The position numbers were made by a program, and so were the translations under genes. Under the pieces are notes generated by a model. It was not told the DNA's origin. It saw nothing but the letters and a program-made list of their open reading frames with translations, and searched no databases. Source: Chloroflexota bacterium (lineage in GTDB: Bacteria > Chloroflexota > Dehalococcoidia > JACPQD01). Taken from it: a stretch of DNA of 64,000 nucleotides. The stretch covers positions 1 through 64,000 of the forward strand of contig JACPQD010000103.1 in the NCBI GenBank assembly GCA_016190665.1, in the 5' to 3' direction. Positions 8,661 through 18,151 of the stretch are shown piece by piece (positions within the stretch are counted from its first letter, which is position 1; the number at the start of each line of letters is the position of its first letter).

Positions 8661-10352
8661 TCATTTTGCGAGCCAGACGTCCTGAAGGCTATTGCCCAGA
8701 AACAGCGAGTTCCCCTGAGTCCAATTCCTCACTTCGGGCCACGAGGCCGCAAAAAGGGTTGACCACAGAACCCCGACGCGCGGCATCTCGCGGAAGAGGA
8801 GCCGCTGCATCTCCCAGACTATCTCCTTGCGCTTGGCTACGTCCATGGTCTTGCTCTGAAGAGCGTAAAGCTCGTCAAACTTCGGGTTGCTCCAGCCGCC
8901 GTAGTTCTTCGGGCTGCCCGTGAGATAGTATTCGCCCAGCATAATATCCGGATCATCGATGGCGCTGGCATCGGCCTGGGCGCCGAGCCGGAAGGAGCCC
9001 TTGAAGACCAGTTCCTTCCAGGCGGCCACCTCCACGAACTGAATGGTTACTTTGATCCCGATCTTCGCCAACTGGGCCACCGCGACCTGAGCAACCTCCC
9101 TGGTTTGGGCCGTCGTGATGCTCAACAACGGGGTCTCGAAACCGTCGGGATAACCAGCTTCAGCGAGGAGCCTCTTCGCCTCGGCAATGTCCTGGTCCTT
9201 GGGCTGCCGGTGGCCGGGAATGGCCATTACCTCGTCTGTTGGCAACGCCCATGGGGAGCCGGGAATCATGTAGCCGTAGTTGGGGTAGAAATCGCGGACA
9301 GCCTTGCTCATTGCCTCACGGTCTATCGCCATGTGCAACGCCTGTCGCACCCGGACGTCGTTCCAGGGCGCCACCTTCAGGTTCGGAATCAGCGGGTTAG
9401 GACCGGGGGTAACTCGCTTCTGTAGCACGATGGATGGCTCGCTCTTTTGCATCAGCAACGAAAGCGAAGTGGACACAGCCCCGTAAAGCGGCAGAATCTT
9501 CACCCGCCCGGTCCTCATCGCGGCGCTCCGGGTCATTTCGTCCGTGATGGTGTAAAAGACCACCTTGTCCAGGTAGGGTCGCCCTTTGATGAAGTAGTCG
9601 GGGTTCTTCTCCGCGGTGAAGGAGATGCTGTAAACGAAGTCCTTCATCTTGAAGGGCCCCGTGCCCATGACGTCCCGTTTCATATCGCCCTTTTGTTTTA
9701 TGATATCGGGATCGGAGATGTAGTTGTAGGGCAGCGCCGCCAGGGTCAGAAAGGCGGCCTGAGGCTCCTTCAGCGTGATCTTCAGCGTCTTGCTGTCAGA
9801 CGCCTCCATCTTCTGAACGTTGCGATAAAGCTCCTTGCGGGGTGACAGGGTGCCCCGGGGCGGGTTGATGATGCGGTCTATGTTGAACCTCACGTCCTCG
9901 GCGGTCAACACTTTGCCGTTGTGGAACTTCACGCCCTCGTTGAGGAGGAAGGTGTAGGCGAGGCCGTCGGAGCTTATCTCCCAGCTCCTGGCGAGGTCGC
10001 CGGTGATCTTGAAGTTCTCCATGGGGTTGTGCTGGATGAGCAAGTTGTAGGTGGTGGCCATGGGAAGCTGCACCATGCCGCCCGTCTCCTGGAGCATGTC
10101 GAAGTGCGGGGTAGCCGTCTTGAGAGCCACGGTGAGGGTGCCGCCGTACCGCGGCGCGTCGGCGCCAGGCTTGGGGGTCGGCGCGGGCTCCAAGGGTTTC
10201 GCAGTCGACGGTGAGATGGCCGTCGATGTCGCAACCGGCGGAGCCCCAGCCTTCGGCGCAGCCGTTGGTACTGCTGCTGGGGCGCAGCTTGCCAGCAATA
10301 GCCCCAGAACCGTCAGGCAACTCGCCATGAGGAGAAACTTCTTCCTAGTCAT
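8661..10352 (-). CDS. ABC solute-binding lipoprotein, family 5 (Dpp/Opp-like)
   Basis: 563 residues. A lipoprotein signal ends in the lipobox LLASC (Cys about 23), followed by an Ala/Pro-rich linker to about residue 70. The mature part has SBP_bac_5 hallmarks: RYGGTLTVALK, LARSWEISSDG and VKFHNGKVLTAEDVRFNIDRI. The chain ends in DVWLAK, a terminus shared with slight variation by every such protein here. These lipoproteins bind peptides or other small organics outside the membrane and pass them to an ABC permease, but no permease or ATPase gene lies in this window. It is closest to 46153-47829 and 29959-31635. AAGGAGG precedes the ATG. Confidence 0.92.
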   Translation of the reverse strand: MTRKKFLLMASCLTVLGLLLASCAPAAVPTAAPKAGAPPVATSTAISPSTAKPLEPAPTPKPGADAPRYGGTLTVALKTATPHFDMLQETGGMVQLPMATTYNLLIQHNPMENFKITGDLARSWEISSDGLAYTFLLNEGVKFHNGKVLTAEDVRFNIDRIINPPRGTLSPRKELYRNVQKMEASDSKTLKITLKEPQAAFLTLAALPYNYISDPDIIKQKGDMKRDVMGTGPFKMKDFVYSISFTAEKNPDYFIKGRPYLDKVVFYTITDEMTRSAAMRTGRVKILPLYGAVSTSLSLLMQKSEPSIVLQKRVTPGPNPLIPNLKVAPWNDVRVRQALHMAIDREAMSKAVRDFYPNYGYMIPGSPWALPTDEVMAIPGHRQPKDQDIAEAKRLLAEAGYPDGFETPLLSITTAQTREVAQVAVAQLAKIGIKVTIQFVEVAAWKELVFKGSFRLGAQADASAIDDPDIMLGEYYLTGSPKNYGGWSNPKFDELYALQSKTMDVAKRKEIVWEMQRLLFREMPRVGVLWSTLFAASWPEVRNWTQGNSLFLGNSLQDVWLAK

Positions 10353-10401
10353 CGGAAAACCTCCTTCGATGTGACAACTGGGACCGTTCTACGAACCTCT
10401 C

Positions 10402-11127
10402 CTACAGGCCCAGAGGTTCACCTATCAATATGATATTGTGCCTGTGCGTATGTTCATCAGAATGCTGCGGCGGCGTTTCCCGACTGCCCTCAATGATGAT
10501 GGAATAGTTGCACCCCCGCGCGGCGTGGGCGCAATCGGGGCAGCTCCCCGCTTTCACACAGGGAAGGCTAGACCACTCGTCTCTGGACCGCTCGGAGTGA
10601 TAGTGTTGCCGGAAATTCACCGGGGCGGCAAAACTGTGGATGCGCTTGAAAGCAGCCTCCAAGTTGGGCACCAGCTTATTCACGCCCGCCACGATGATGA
10701 TCTTCTTAGGACCAAAGATCATGGGGGCGACGCGGTTTCCGGTGCTGTCGGTGGCTACCACCCTGCCATCCATGGTGATAGCGTTAGCCCCAGACAAGAA
10801 GATGTCGGCGGTCATGGCCCGTCTCTGCAGATCAAGACGCGCCTCGCCGACGACTCTGGGGCCGTCCCAGTCAAAGGGGTTGAAAATCTCATGCTTTCCC
10901 GATTGTTTAAGAATGGGCATCACGCCTATCTGGTCCAGCGTCAATGAGTCGCCGCGGCCGATGCTAGCACCAGGGGGTATGAGGCTGAGCACCTTCTCGC
11001 GGGCGGCGTGGCGGTCCGGCACATACTCCGCCCGGAGTCTTTTCCTGCGGAAATTGGCCACTGCAATCTCCGCCTGTTGTCGCCAGTAGACGTTGATGTC
11101 ATCAGGGGTTTTCAACTCTTCCACCAT
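10402..11127 (-). CDS. LUD domain protein (LutC/YkgG-like) with Cys-rich tail
   Basis: 241 residues. The LUD (lactate utilisation, former DUF162) fold is indicated by IPPGASIGRGDSLTL, DIFLSGANAITMDGRVV and DSTGNRVAPMIFGPKKIIIV. The C-terminal part has four close cysteines in CVKAGSCPDCAHAARGC, which may bind a metal or iron-sulfur cluster. LUD proteins usually work with iron-sulfur oxidoreductases in oxidation of lactate or similar acids, but no LutA/LutB partner is present. It lies 36 bp after a selenoprotein and 49 bp before a solute-binding protein. Its role is inferred only from family and context. Confidence 0.8.
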   Translation of the reverse strand: MVEELKTPDDINVYWRQQAEIAVANFRRKRLRAEYVPDRHAAREKVLSLIPPGASIGRGDSLTLDQIGVMPILKQSGKHEIFNPFDWDGPRVVGEARLDLQRRAMTADIFLSGANAITMDGRVVATDSTGNRVAPMIFGPKKIIIVAGVNKLVPNLEAAFKRIHSFAAPVNFRQHYHSERSRDEWSSLPCVKAGSCPDCAHAARGCNYSIIIEGSRETPPQHSDEHTHRHNIILIGEPLGL

Positions 11128-11163
11128 TCGGTCCTCCAGTAGACGAAATTGGGATATTGACGG

Positions 11164-12837
11164 CTAATCGCTGATAGCCGATGGCTTTATCTCCTTCGTA
11201 ACCGGCCTGAGGTAGTTGCACCAGAGGCTCATCAGCTTGTCCTTATGAGGGTCACCGCATACGACGACATCGATCTGGTCCGCACTTGCAATGACAGGGA
11301 TGGTCTCCTCTGGCCCGGCATCAAACCATTTTGGCAATACTCCTTCTTCCACTATCTCGTGGAGCGAAGTGCGAAATCCTTGTTGCAAGCGTACGTTCAA
11401 CTCGCCCACCCTGATCCTCGTATGCTCCCACAAGTGCTCAGCGACATCCCGCTTTGAGTAGCCGCTATTAGCCAGCGCCCGAGCGGTGGGAGGTGTTATC
11501 AGCACGGCCACCATCGCCTGCTTTCCGAAAGACAGGGAAATCTCGGTGGGCACCATTCGTTCGTGATGCACGCGCGCCACACGCAGAATATGTTCAGCCT
11601 CTGGGCCGGCAGGGCGCGCCTGGTCGCCCCAGTAGGTGGTCGCTCTCGCGGTGACAGTGCTTGTACCCCTCCCAAAACCATGCTGCACGTGGTAGGGCTC
11701 CCAGCCAACCTCGTTGCAGGCATCCTCATCTTCTGCCAAGACGAAGGGCAGGTAGTAGCCCCAGGTCCCCATTGCTGTGTCCCCGGGTCTGAAACCGGCG
11801 ATATTATTCACTATCAGACCCAGGGCACGCCCCAAGGCAGGATTAGGCCCCAGGGAACGAGTGGCCAGGCCGTACTCAATGCCCAGTTGTTTAACGATGG
11901 GTCCGTTTACCAGCAACCAGGGCGTCTTGCATCCCGTGCTTCCAAGGTTCATCAGTTGGTAGTCCGGCTCGCCGATAGCCTCCGCGGCTGCGATAAGCAG
12001 CGGCATGAACTCCGGGCGGCACCCCGCCATTACCGCATTGGCAGCAATGTTCCGGGGCGTAGCTCGCAGATTCGCCTGTGGAAGTATGGCTATTTCCTCG
12101 TCAGGCGGGCGGTCTGTGTACTTCAGAAACTCCTCGACCTTGTCCAGGGTAGGGGGAACTATGGGAAGTCCATCGGTCCATCGCTTCTCGGAAAAGAAAT
12201 CGTTTACTTCCTCGAAAGTTCCCGTGAATATGATTTCTTCTCGCTTCGCCACGTCACCTGCCGCCTTTGGGCGCTCCGCAGGCTTAGTTAGCGCCTCGAT
12301 GATCCGATCAAAAGCCACCTTTTCGAGATTGTCCCTTATCTCTGCCTCCGTATGCACTTTGATCGCACCGGGGTATTCAGCAATCGGCAGGTCAGGCACT
12401 CCCGCCCAGCTGGCTATCAAGGAAGCATTTCGCACGAAAGTTGTGCCGGCAACGACAACAGCGGGAATACCAGCTTTGGCCGCTGCGATGGCTGGCCGCG
12501 TACACGCGGGCGTGCACGTGCCTCACATGCCGATGCCGGTTATCACTGCGTCGCAGCCCTTCTGCTCAGCGAGAGCTACGGCTGCCTCGACACGCTCCAG
12601 TATCTGCCTGGTGCTGCCGTGAATGTCCTGCACCGGAAACTCAGTGTAAGGAATCACCTTGATATCCGGATACCGCCGCTGCAATAGCTCCCGAATTATG
12701 GGAAATGCCACAGGGCCTCTGTGCTGCGCTCCGTTCGCTATCTCACAAATCGTCTTGCCCTTCAAGTCTTTGAGACGAGGGGCGACACCGACCTTCTCGA
12801 CAGTTGGTTCGCCAAGCGGGCTTAGCACCCTGTACAT
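11164..12837 (-). CDS. UGTC selenoprotein fused to GWTDGLP-type domain (Sec105)
   Basis: 557 residues, with Sec105 at TGA 12523-12525 and motif U-G-T-C-T-P-A-C-T-R-P. There is a second Cys four residues after the first (C108 and C112), a feature shared only by the paralogues at 16381 and 35589. The N-terminal module starts MYRVLSPLGEPT with AAGGAG before the ATG. The central part has HTEAEIRDNLEKVAFDRIIEAL, a probable helical linker. The second module has RWTDGLPIVPPT, NAVMAGC, VNGPIVKQLGIEYG and WEPYHVQHGFGRG. It follows a solute-binding lipoprotein by 49 bp. Together they look like a duplicate of the pair at 16381-19852. Confidence 0.9.
12496..12525 (-). promoter_or_regulatory. Predicted bacterial SECIS: Sec UGA plus hairpin
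   Basis: CCGCG pairs with CGCGG around a TGTA loop, starting 13 nt after the TGA. Loop positions 23-24 are GU. The same stem-loop is kept base for base at the other two UGTCTPAC genes. Confidence 0.7.
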
Positions 12838-12886
12838 CCTATTTCTCCTTTGTTATCTGATGTTCGCGCAAGACTCAAGGGACCTT

Positions 12887-14590
12887 CTACTTAGCTAGCC
12901 AGATGTCCTGATACTGATAAGCGAAGTAGTGGCTCGATGGTGGAGTATAGCCCCTGACTTCCTTCCACCACGCATAAGGTATGACACTCCAATACGCAAT
13001 GGCAATTGGAACATCCCTGAGCAGTATTGTCTGCATCTCCCAGACGATTTTGCGACGTTCCCCCGTGTCAACCGTTTGAGACTGCTTGACGTATAGCTCG
13101 TCGTAGTGCGGATTACTGTACCCAGTCCAATTCCTCGGAGAGTCGGTTACGTAAAAGTCGCCCAGGATAATGTCTGGGTCCGTGTGCCCAGAGCCAGATG
13201 AGCCGGCATTGGTGGCAAAGGCTTTCCTGAAGCGCAGGTCCTCCCAGACCGCGGTCTCCGCTATGTTGAGGTCAACAGTGATACCAATCGCTGCAACTGC
13301 ATCCTTGAAAAGCACGGCCGCCGCTTGCTGCGGAGCGGTTGACCTGACCAGGGAGTCAGTTTTGAACCCGCTGGGAAACCCCGCCTCGGCCATCAGCTTC
13401 TTGGCGCCCTCGATGTCTGGCTTTGTGTAGCCAGGCACCTTCACCATCTCTTCCTCGGGAAGCGCCCACTCTCCTGGCGCCTGGGCGGCCATGCCTACGA
13501 CGCCCGCTCCCTCGAGTCCAGCCGCCAGCATTCTTTTTCGGTCGAAGGACATGCTTGCCGCCTGACGCACACGAACGTCGCTCCAGGGCGGCTTAGTCAC
13601 ATTGAAAACTACGCCGTACCAGGCGGGATGAAATGCAAATTTCACAGCTATCTTGTCTGACAGCGTGTTTTCAATAGTTTTCGCCTGGGACACAGTCATG
13701 TAAGACATTGGCGCCCACCACAGGATGTTCCTGGTTCTAAGGGCGGCGAATCTCGTGAACGAATCGGGGATTATGTAGCCCTTGACCCCATCCAGATAGG
13801 GCCGGCCCGGGACGAAATGGTTGACATTCTTCACCAGTTCCCAACCGACCCCGCTGGCGTAGTCCTTGAACCTGAAAGGGCCGGTCCCCACCACCGTCTT
13901 GGTCATGTCATTCCTCTTCTCCAAAACCACACGCTTCGGCATTACCGCATAGTAGAAGGCCCCTATAAGGGGAACAAAGGAAGCCTGCGGATACTTCAGC
14001 GTGATCTTGACGGTGGAATCATCTGGGCTATCGACATTGGTCACATTTGCAATCTGCTGCCGTCTGGGGCTTTTCACCAACCCCACCTGAGGATCGCGGA
14101 TTCTATCGAGAGAGAATTTCACGTCCTCGGCGGTAACGGGAGCGCCATCGTGAAACCTGGCCCCTTTGACCAGGTTGAACGTATAGACTCTCCCATCGGG
14201 ACTGAGCTGCCAGCTCGTCGCCAGGTCGGGAACTACCTTGAATTCTGGCCACGCCTGAGGATCATACTTCACCAGGCTGTTGTAAGCTCCCGCGGCAATT
14301 GAGAAAACAAAGGCTGATTCCTCCCGGTGAACATCGAGACTCGGCGGGTCTCCGCTGATGCCCACGGTCAAGATACCGCCGTAACGTGGCTGCTCCGCCG
14401 GCTTGGGCGTGGAGACGGGCGCCGCTGGTTTTGGCGTAGAGGGTGCTGAGGTGGTCGGTGTCGCGGCCGGCACAGCCGGGGCCTTTGGAGCGGGCGTCCC
14501 CGATGAAATCGGGGCCGGCCCACAACTCATCACAAGCGCCGCGAGGGTAATCACTGATATCGATGTCACAAGCACCTTCTTTAGTCGCAT
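12887..14590 (-). CDS. ABC solute-binding lipoprotein, family 5
   Basis: 567 residues from the ATG at 14590, which has TAGGAGG upstream; an earlier in-frame ATG at 14617 lacks a good site. The signal ends in the lipobox LVMSC, followed by a Pro/Ala/Thr linker with repeated PKP. Family features are YGGILTVGISGDPPSLDVH, DLATSWQLSPDG and ARFHDGAPVTAEDVKFSLDRI. It belongs with 18152, 21060, 33684 and 39150, which share KYPQASF-like and YAWWKEVRGYTPP segments. Its gene is immediately upstream of a UGTC selenoprotein. Confidence 0.92.
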   Translation of the reverse strand: MRLKKVLVTSISVITLAALVMSCGPAPISSGTPAPKAPAVPAATPTTSAPSTPKPAAPVSTPKPAEQPRYGGILTVGISGDPPSLDVHREESAFVFSIAAGAYNSLVKYDPQAWPEFKVVPDLATSWQLSPDGRVYTFNLVKGARFHDGAPVTAEDVKFSLDRIRDPQVGLVKSPRRQQIANVTNVDSPDDSTVKITLKYPQASFVPLIGAFYYAVMPKRVVLEKRNDMTKTVVGTGPFRFKDYASGVGWELVKNVNHFVPGRPYLDGVKGYIIPDSFTRFAALRTRNILWWAPMSYMTVSQAKTIENTLSDKIAVKFAFHPAWYGVVFNVTKPPWSDVRVRQAASMSFDRKRMLAAGLEGAGVVGMAAQAPGEWALPEEEMVKVPGYTKPDIEGAKKLMAEAGFPSGFKTDSLVRSTAPQQAAAVLFKDAVAAIGITVDLNIAETAVWEDLRFRKAFATNAGSSGSGHTDPDIILGDFYVTDSPRNWTGYSNPHYDELYVKQSQTVDTGERRKIVWEMQTILLRDVPIAIAYWSVIPYAWWKEVRGYTPPSSHYFAYQYQDIWLAK

Positions 14591-14658
14591 TATGGGCCTC
14601 CTACGGATGACGTGCACTTGACAGTCGGGATGTCAAACTTTGCGGTTTGCTACCCTCT

Positions 14659-16326
14659 CTACTTGGCCAGCCAGACATCCTGGTACTTGCTATTGTTGTG
14701 CTGTCCAACGCCCGCTTTGTAGTTTCTCACTTCAGGCCAGCGGGGTATATAGTTGTCGAACCACAGCGTGAGGACATAGGGCGCAACCTCCGACACGCGA
14801 TGTTGCAGGTCGAGAACAAGCCTCTTCCGCTCCACAGGGTCGGTCGTTCGCGCTTGCTTGTCGAAGAGTTCGTGCAACTTTTCATCGGTAATGAAATAGC
14901 GATTGCCCTTGACGGAGTATTGCGCTGCCGCATCGGGATCGGTAATATCTATCCCGTCAAAGGTCGTTATTGTCTCGTAGGCGCCCCTATCCAGCCGGTC
15001 GAGGTAGGCGGCCGATTCCTGCACGTCCACCGTTGCCCGGATGCCTATCTTGGCAAGCTGGGCGGTCATGAACTCGGCTACTGCCAGAGCAGCGCCGTAG
15101 CCGGGCCTGGTCAGAATCCTGGTCTCCAAGCCGGCAGCGAATCCAGCTTCGGCCAGGAGTCGCTTCGCCTCAGCAATGTCGGCATCCTTCGGTTGCCTGA
15201 ACCCTGGCTGTTTCAGTAGCTCCTCCTCCGGGAGCGCCCACTGGCCAGCTATGTTGGTGATACCCAGGGTTCCTTCGCCCTCACCTATGGCCTTAAGGGC
15301 TGCCTGCCGATCGGTGGCCAGGAAAACGGCGCGGCGAACCCGTACATCGTCCCAGGGTTTGTCGGTCATCTTCATCGCGAACATGCCGAACCTCAGCGAC
15401 TTGAACGGTTGAACGATGGCCTGAGGTACATTCTTTTCAATAATCTTGGCTTCACCAGGGGTTACATAGATGTAGGGCACGGGCATCTTGATCCGGCCAG
15501 TTCGGAAAGCGGCTAGAAGCGTGCCGCGGTCTCGGATGACATACGCGGTGATGCCGTCCAGATAGGGCCGCCCGGAGACAAAGTATCCTTCGTTCTTCAC
15601 GAGCTCCATGCTGACGCCAGAGGAGTAGCCCTTAAGTTTGAAAGGCCCAGTGCCCACCACTTCCTTCCTCATGTCGCCCTTGGCTTCATAGATATGCTTC
15701 GGCGCCATAGCCATGTTACCCACGGCAAGCCAGGCCGCAATTGAAGCGCTGGGTTGCTTGGCGGAGACCTTAACCGCGTATTCACCCGCCGGCTCGGCTC
15801 CCGAGATAGCACTGAGGAGGTCCTTCTTCCTGGCACTGAACTTGCGCTGGTTGTCCACGCTGAACGCGGCGTCGGCCGAGGTGAAGGGCTTGCCATCGTG
15901 CCACTTCGCATCCTTGCGTAGATAGAAGGTGTAAGACATGCCATCCCCGCTACGTTCCCACCGCTCCGCTAGGTCCGGGACTATCTTTTCGTTGTCCAGC
16001 GGATCGTACTGAAGCAGGCCACTGTAGGCGGGGAAGATGTTGAAGAGGGTGCCACTGGCCTCCCTGATCGGGTCAAGGCTCGGCGGGTCGGCCGAGGCGC
16101 CCAGCGTGAGGATGCCCCCATACCTCGGCTGGTCCGCCGTAGGCTTGGGGCTCGGTGTCGGCGCGCCTGGCTTGGTTTCGACTGGGGGAGCAGGTTTGGC
16201 GGCGGGTACCGACACCGTCGGGGCGGCGGGCGCGCTCGTCTTGGCGGGCGGCGGGGCGGCCGGCGCACAGCTTGGAACCAGCAGTCCGAGAACCGTCAGA
16301 AGGATCACGATGGCGTTCTTTGGCAT
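14659..16326 (-). CDS. ABC solute-binding lipoprotein, family 5, divergent member
   Basis: 555 residues with lipobox LVPSC and a Pro/Ala-rich linker. The family pattern is clear (YGGILTLGASADPPSLD, LAERWERSGDG, AKWHDGKPFTSADAAFSVDNQ). The interior differs from both other subgroups in the window, for example NQRKFSARK where others have IRDPQ, and the tail is WPEVRNYKAGVGQHNNSKYQDVWLAK-like. It probably binds a different ligand. It lies directly between a selenoprotein gene and another solute-binding gene, so two binding proteins are encoded in tandem here. TAGGAGG precedes the ATG. Confidence 0.9.
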   Translation of the reverse strand: MPKNAIVILLTVLGLLVPSCAPAAPPPAKTSAPAAPTVSVPAAKPAPPVETKPGAPTPSPKPTADQPRYGGILTLGASADPPSLDPIREASGTLFNIFPAYSGLLQYDPLDNEKIVPDLAERWERSGDGMSYTFYLRKDAKWHDGKPFTSADAAFSVDNQRKFSARKKDLLSAISGAEPAGEYAVKVSAKQPSASIAAWLAVGNMAMAPKHIYEAKGDMRKEVVGTGPFKLKGYSSGVSMELVKNEGYFVSGRPYLDGITAYVIRDRGTLLAAFRTGRIKMPVPYIYVTPGEAKIIEKNVPQAIVQPFKSLRFGMFAMKMTDKPWDDVRVRRAVFLATDRQAALKAIGEGEGTLGITNIAGQWALPEEELLKQPGFRQPKDADIAEAKRLLAEAGFAAGLETRILTRPGYGAALAVAEFMTAQLAKIGIRATVDVQESAAYLDRLDRGAYETITTFDGIDITDPDAAAQYSVKGNRYFITDEKLHELFDKQARTTDPVERKRLVLDLQHRVSEVAPYVLTLWFDNYIPRWPEVRNYKAGVGQHNNSKYQDVWLAK

Positions 16327-16380
16327 TGCGGACCTCCTATAAGCGGTGCGCTATCGCAGGGGAGGGTCTGAGACACTCCC

Positions 16381-18105
16381 CTACCCCTTAGTCAGCGTGT
16401 CCCAACCCGCGGGCAGTCTTATTTCCTTACTAACCGGCCTGTTATAGTTACACCAAAGGCTCATTACTTTGTCTCGGTGTGCGTCTCCACATACAACAAC
16501 GTCCAGCAGGTCCGCGCCGGCGAGAACCGGTATCGTTTCCTCCGGCCCAACGTCGAACCACTTTGGCAACAGCCCTTCTTCTACCAGATCGTGGACTGTA
16601 GGACCGTCGCCCTTAAACGCTTGCAGGAGGTCATCTTCTTCCCGTGCGGTGATCCTCGTATTCTGCCACAAGTATTCGGCAACATCCCGCTTCGAGTAGC
16701 CGCCGTTGGCTAGAATCTTGGCGGTCGGGGGGGTCAGGAGCATAGCTGCCATGTTGCGCTGCCCAAACTTCAGAGATAGCTCCGTGATGGTATTTCGCGC
16801 TTGATGTTTGCACGCTACCTCAAGGATTGACCGGGGCGACGGGGCCACGGGCGCTGTTGGGTGCCTGGCCGGCCATCCGCCGGGCATACCTTGGCCCCCC
16901 CAGTAAGCAGTCGTTCTCGCAGTGACGACGCTCGAACCTCTCCCGAAACCGTGCTCCACATGATACGGCTCCCAGCCAATTGCATCACAAGCATCTTCAT
17001 CCTCGGCAAGTACGAAGGGCAGGTAGTAGCCCCAAGTCCCCATCCACGTTTCCCCCGGCCTGAAGCCAGCTATATTGTTCACTATCAGACCGAAGGCACG
17101 GCCGATGGCAGGGTTGGGTCCGCGTGACCGAGCCGCCACGCCGTACTCAATGCCCAACTGCTTCACAATTGGTCCGTTTACCAGCAACCAAGGCGTCTTG
17201 CAACCCGTACTACCCAAACTCATGAGTTGAAAGTCCGGTTCGGCTATGGCCTCTACGGCTGCGATCAATAGCGCCATGAACTCCGGGCGGCAGCCGGCCA
17301 TTACCGCGTTGGCAGCGATATTCCGAGGGGTAGCTCGCAGGTTTGCTTGCGGGAGTATGGCGATCTCCTCATCTGGTGAGCGGTCTACATAGTCCAGAAA
17401 CTCCTCAACCTTCTCAACGCTAGGAGGGATTATAGCGAGCCCGTCGGTCCATCCCTTCTCGTAGAAGAGCTTGTTCACTTCATCAAGGGTGCCCCTGAAT
17501 ACGATTTGTTGTGGCTTCTCATGATCACTCGCCACACTTGGGTTCCGCGCCGGTCTAGTCAACGCCTCGATGATCCGGTCAAAGACCACCTTTTCGAGAT
17601 TCTCTCTTATCTCCGCCTCTGTATGAAGCTGAATTGCGCCGGGATATTCGGCGACTCCCAGGTCTGCCACCCCTGCCCAGGCAGCTAATAGAGAAGCAGT
17701 CCGCACAAAAGTTGCGCCAGCAACCACTACCGCAGGAATGCCAGCTTTTGCTGCTGCTATGGCTGGCCGCGTACACGCGGGTGTGCAGGTCCCTCAGAAG
17801 CCATTGCCGGTTATCATTGCGTCGCAGCCCCTTTGGATCGCCAGCGCAATGGCGGCGTCCACGCGCCCCTGCAGCTCACTGGTGCTGCCGCAAGTATCCT
17901 GCATCGGAAACTCGGTGAACGGAACCACCTTGACGCCAGGGTATCGCTCTTGCAGCATCTCCCGAATAATAGGAAACGAGACGTCGCCCCTGAACCCCCT
18001 GTTCCACACCTCGCAGACCGTTTTGCCACGCAAGTCTGAAAGCCGGGGGGCGACGCCTACTTTCTCGACAGTTGGTTCGCCAAGCGGGCTCAGGACTTCA
18101 TACAT
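16381..18105 (-). CDS. UGTC selenoprotein fused to GWTDGLP-type domain (Sec104)
   Basis: 574 residues, with Sec104 at TGA 17794-17796. It is collinear with 11164-12837: MYEVLSPLGEPT start, U-G-T-C-T-P-A-C, the HTEAEIRENLEKV linker and a GWTDGLAIIPPS second module with NAVMAGC and WEPYHVEHGFGRG. A short insert rich in Gly/Pro (GGQGMPGGWPARHP) after the YWGGQ segment is not present at this length in 11164-12837. AAAGGAG precedes the ATG. The upstream solute-binding gene ends 46 bp before the start, which repeats the layout at 11164-14590 and suggests an old segmental duplication of about 3.4 kb. Confidence 0.9.
17767..17796 (-). promoter_or_regulatory. Predicted bacterial SECIS: Sec UGA plus hairpin
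   Basis: CCGCG-TGTA-CGCGG hairpin beginning 13 nt after the TGA, identical in stem and loop to those at 12496 and 36960 although nearby third codon positions differ. Confidence 0.7.
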
Positions 18106-18151
18106 TTTGTGTCTCCTTTGCCATTTACTCTTCCTTCAAGAGGCAACGCAA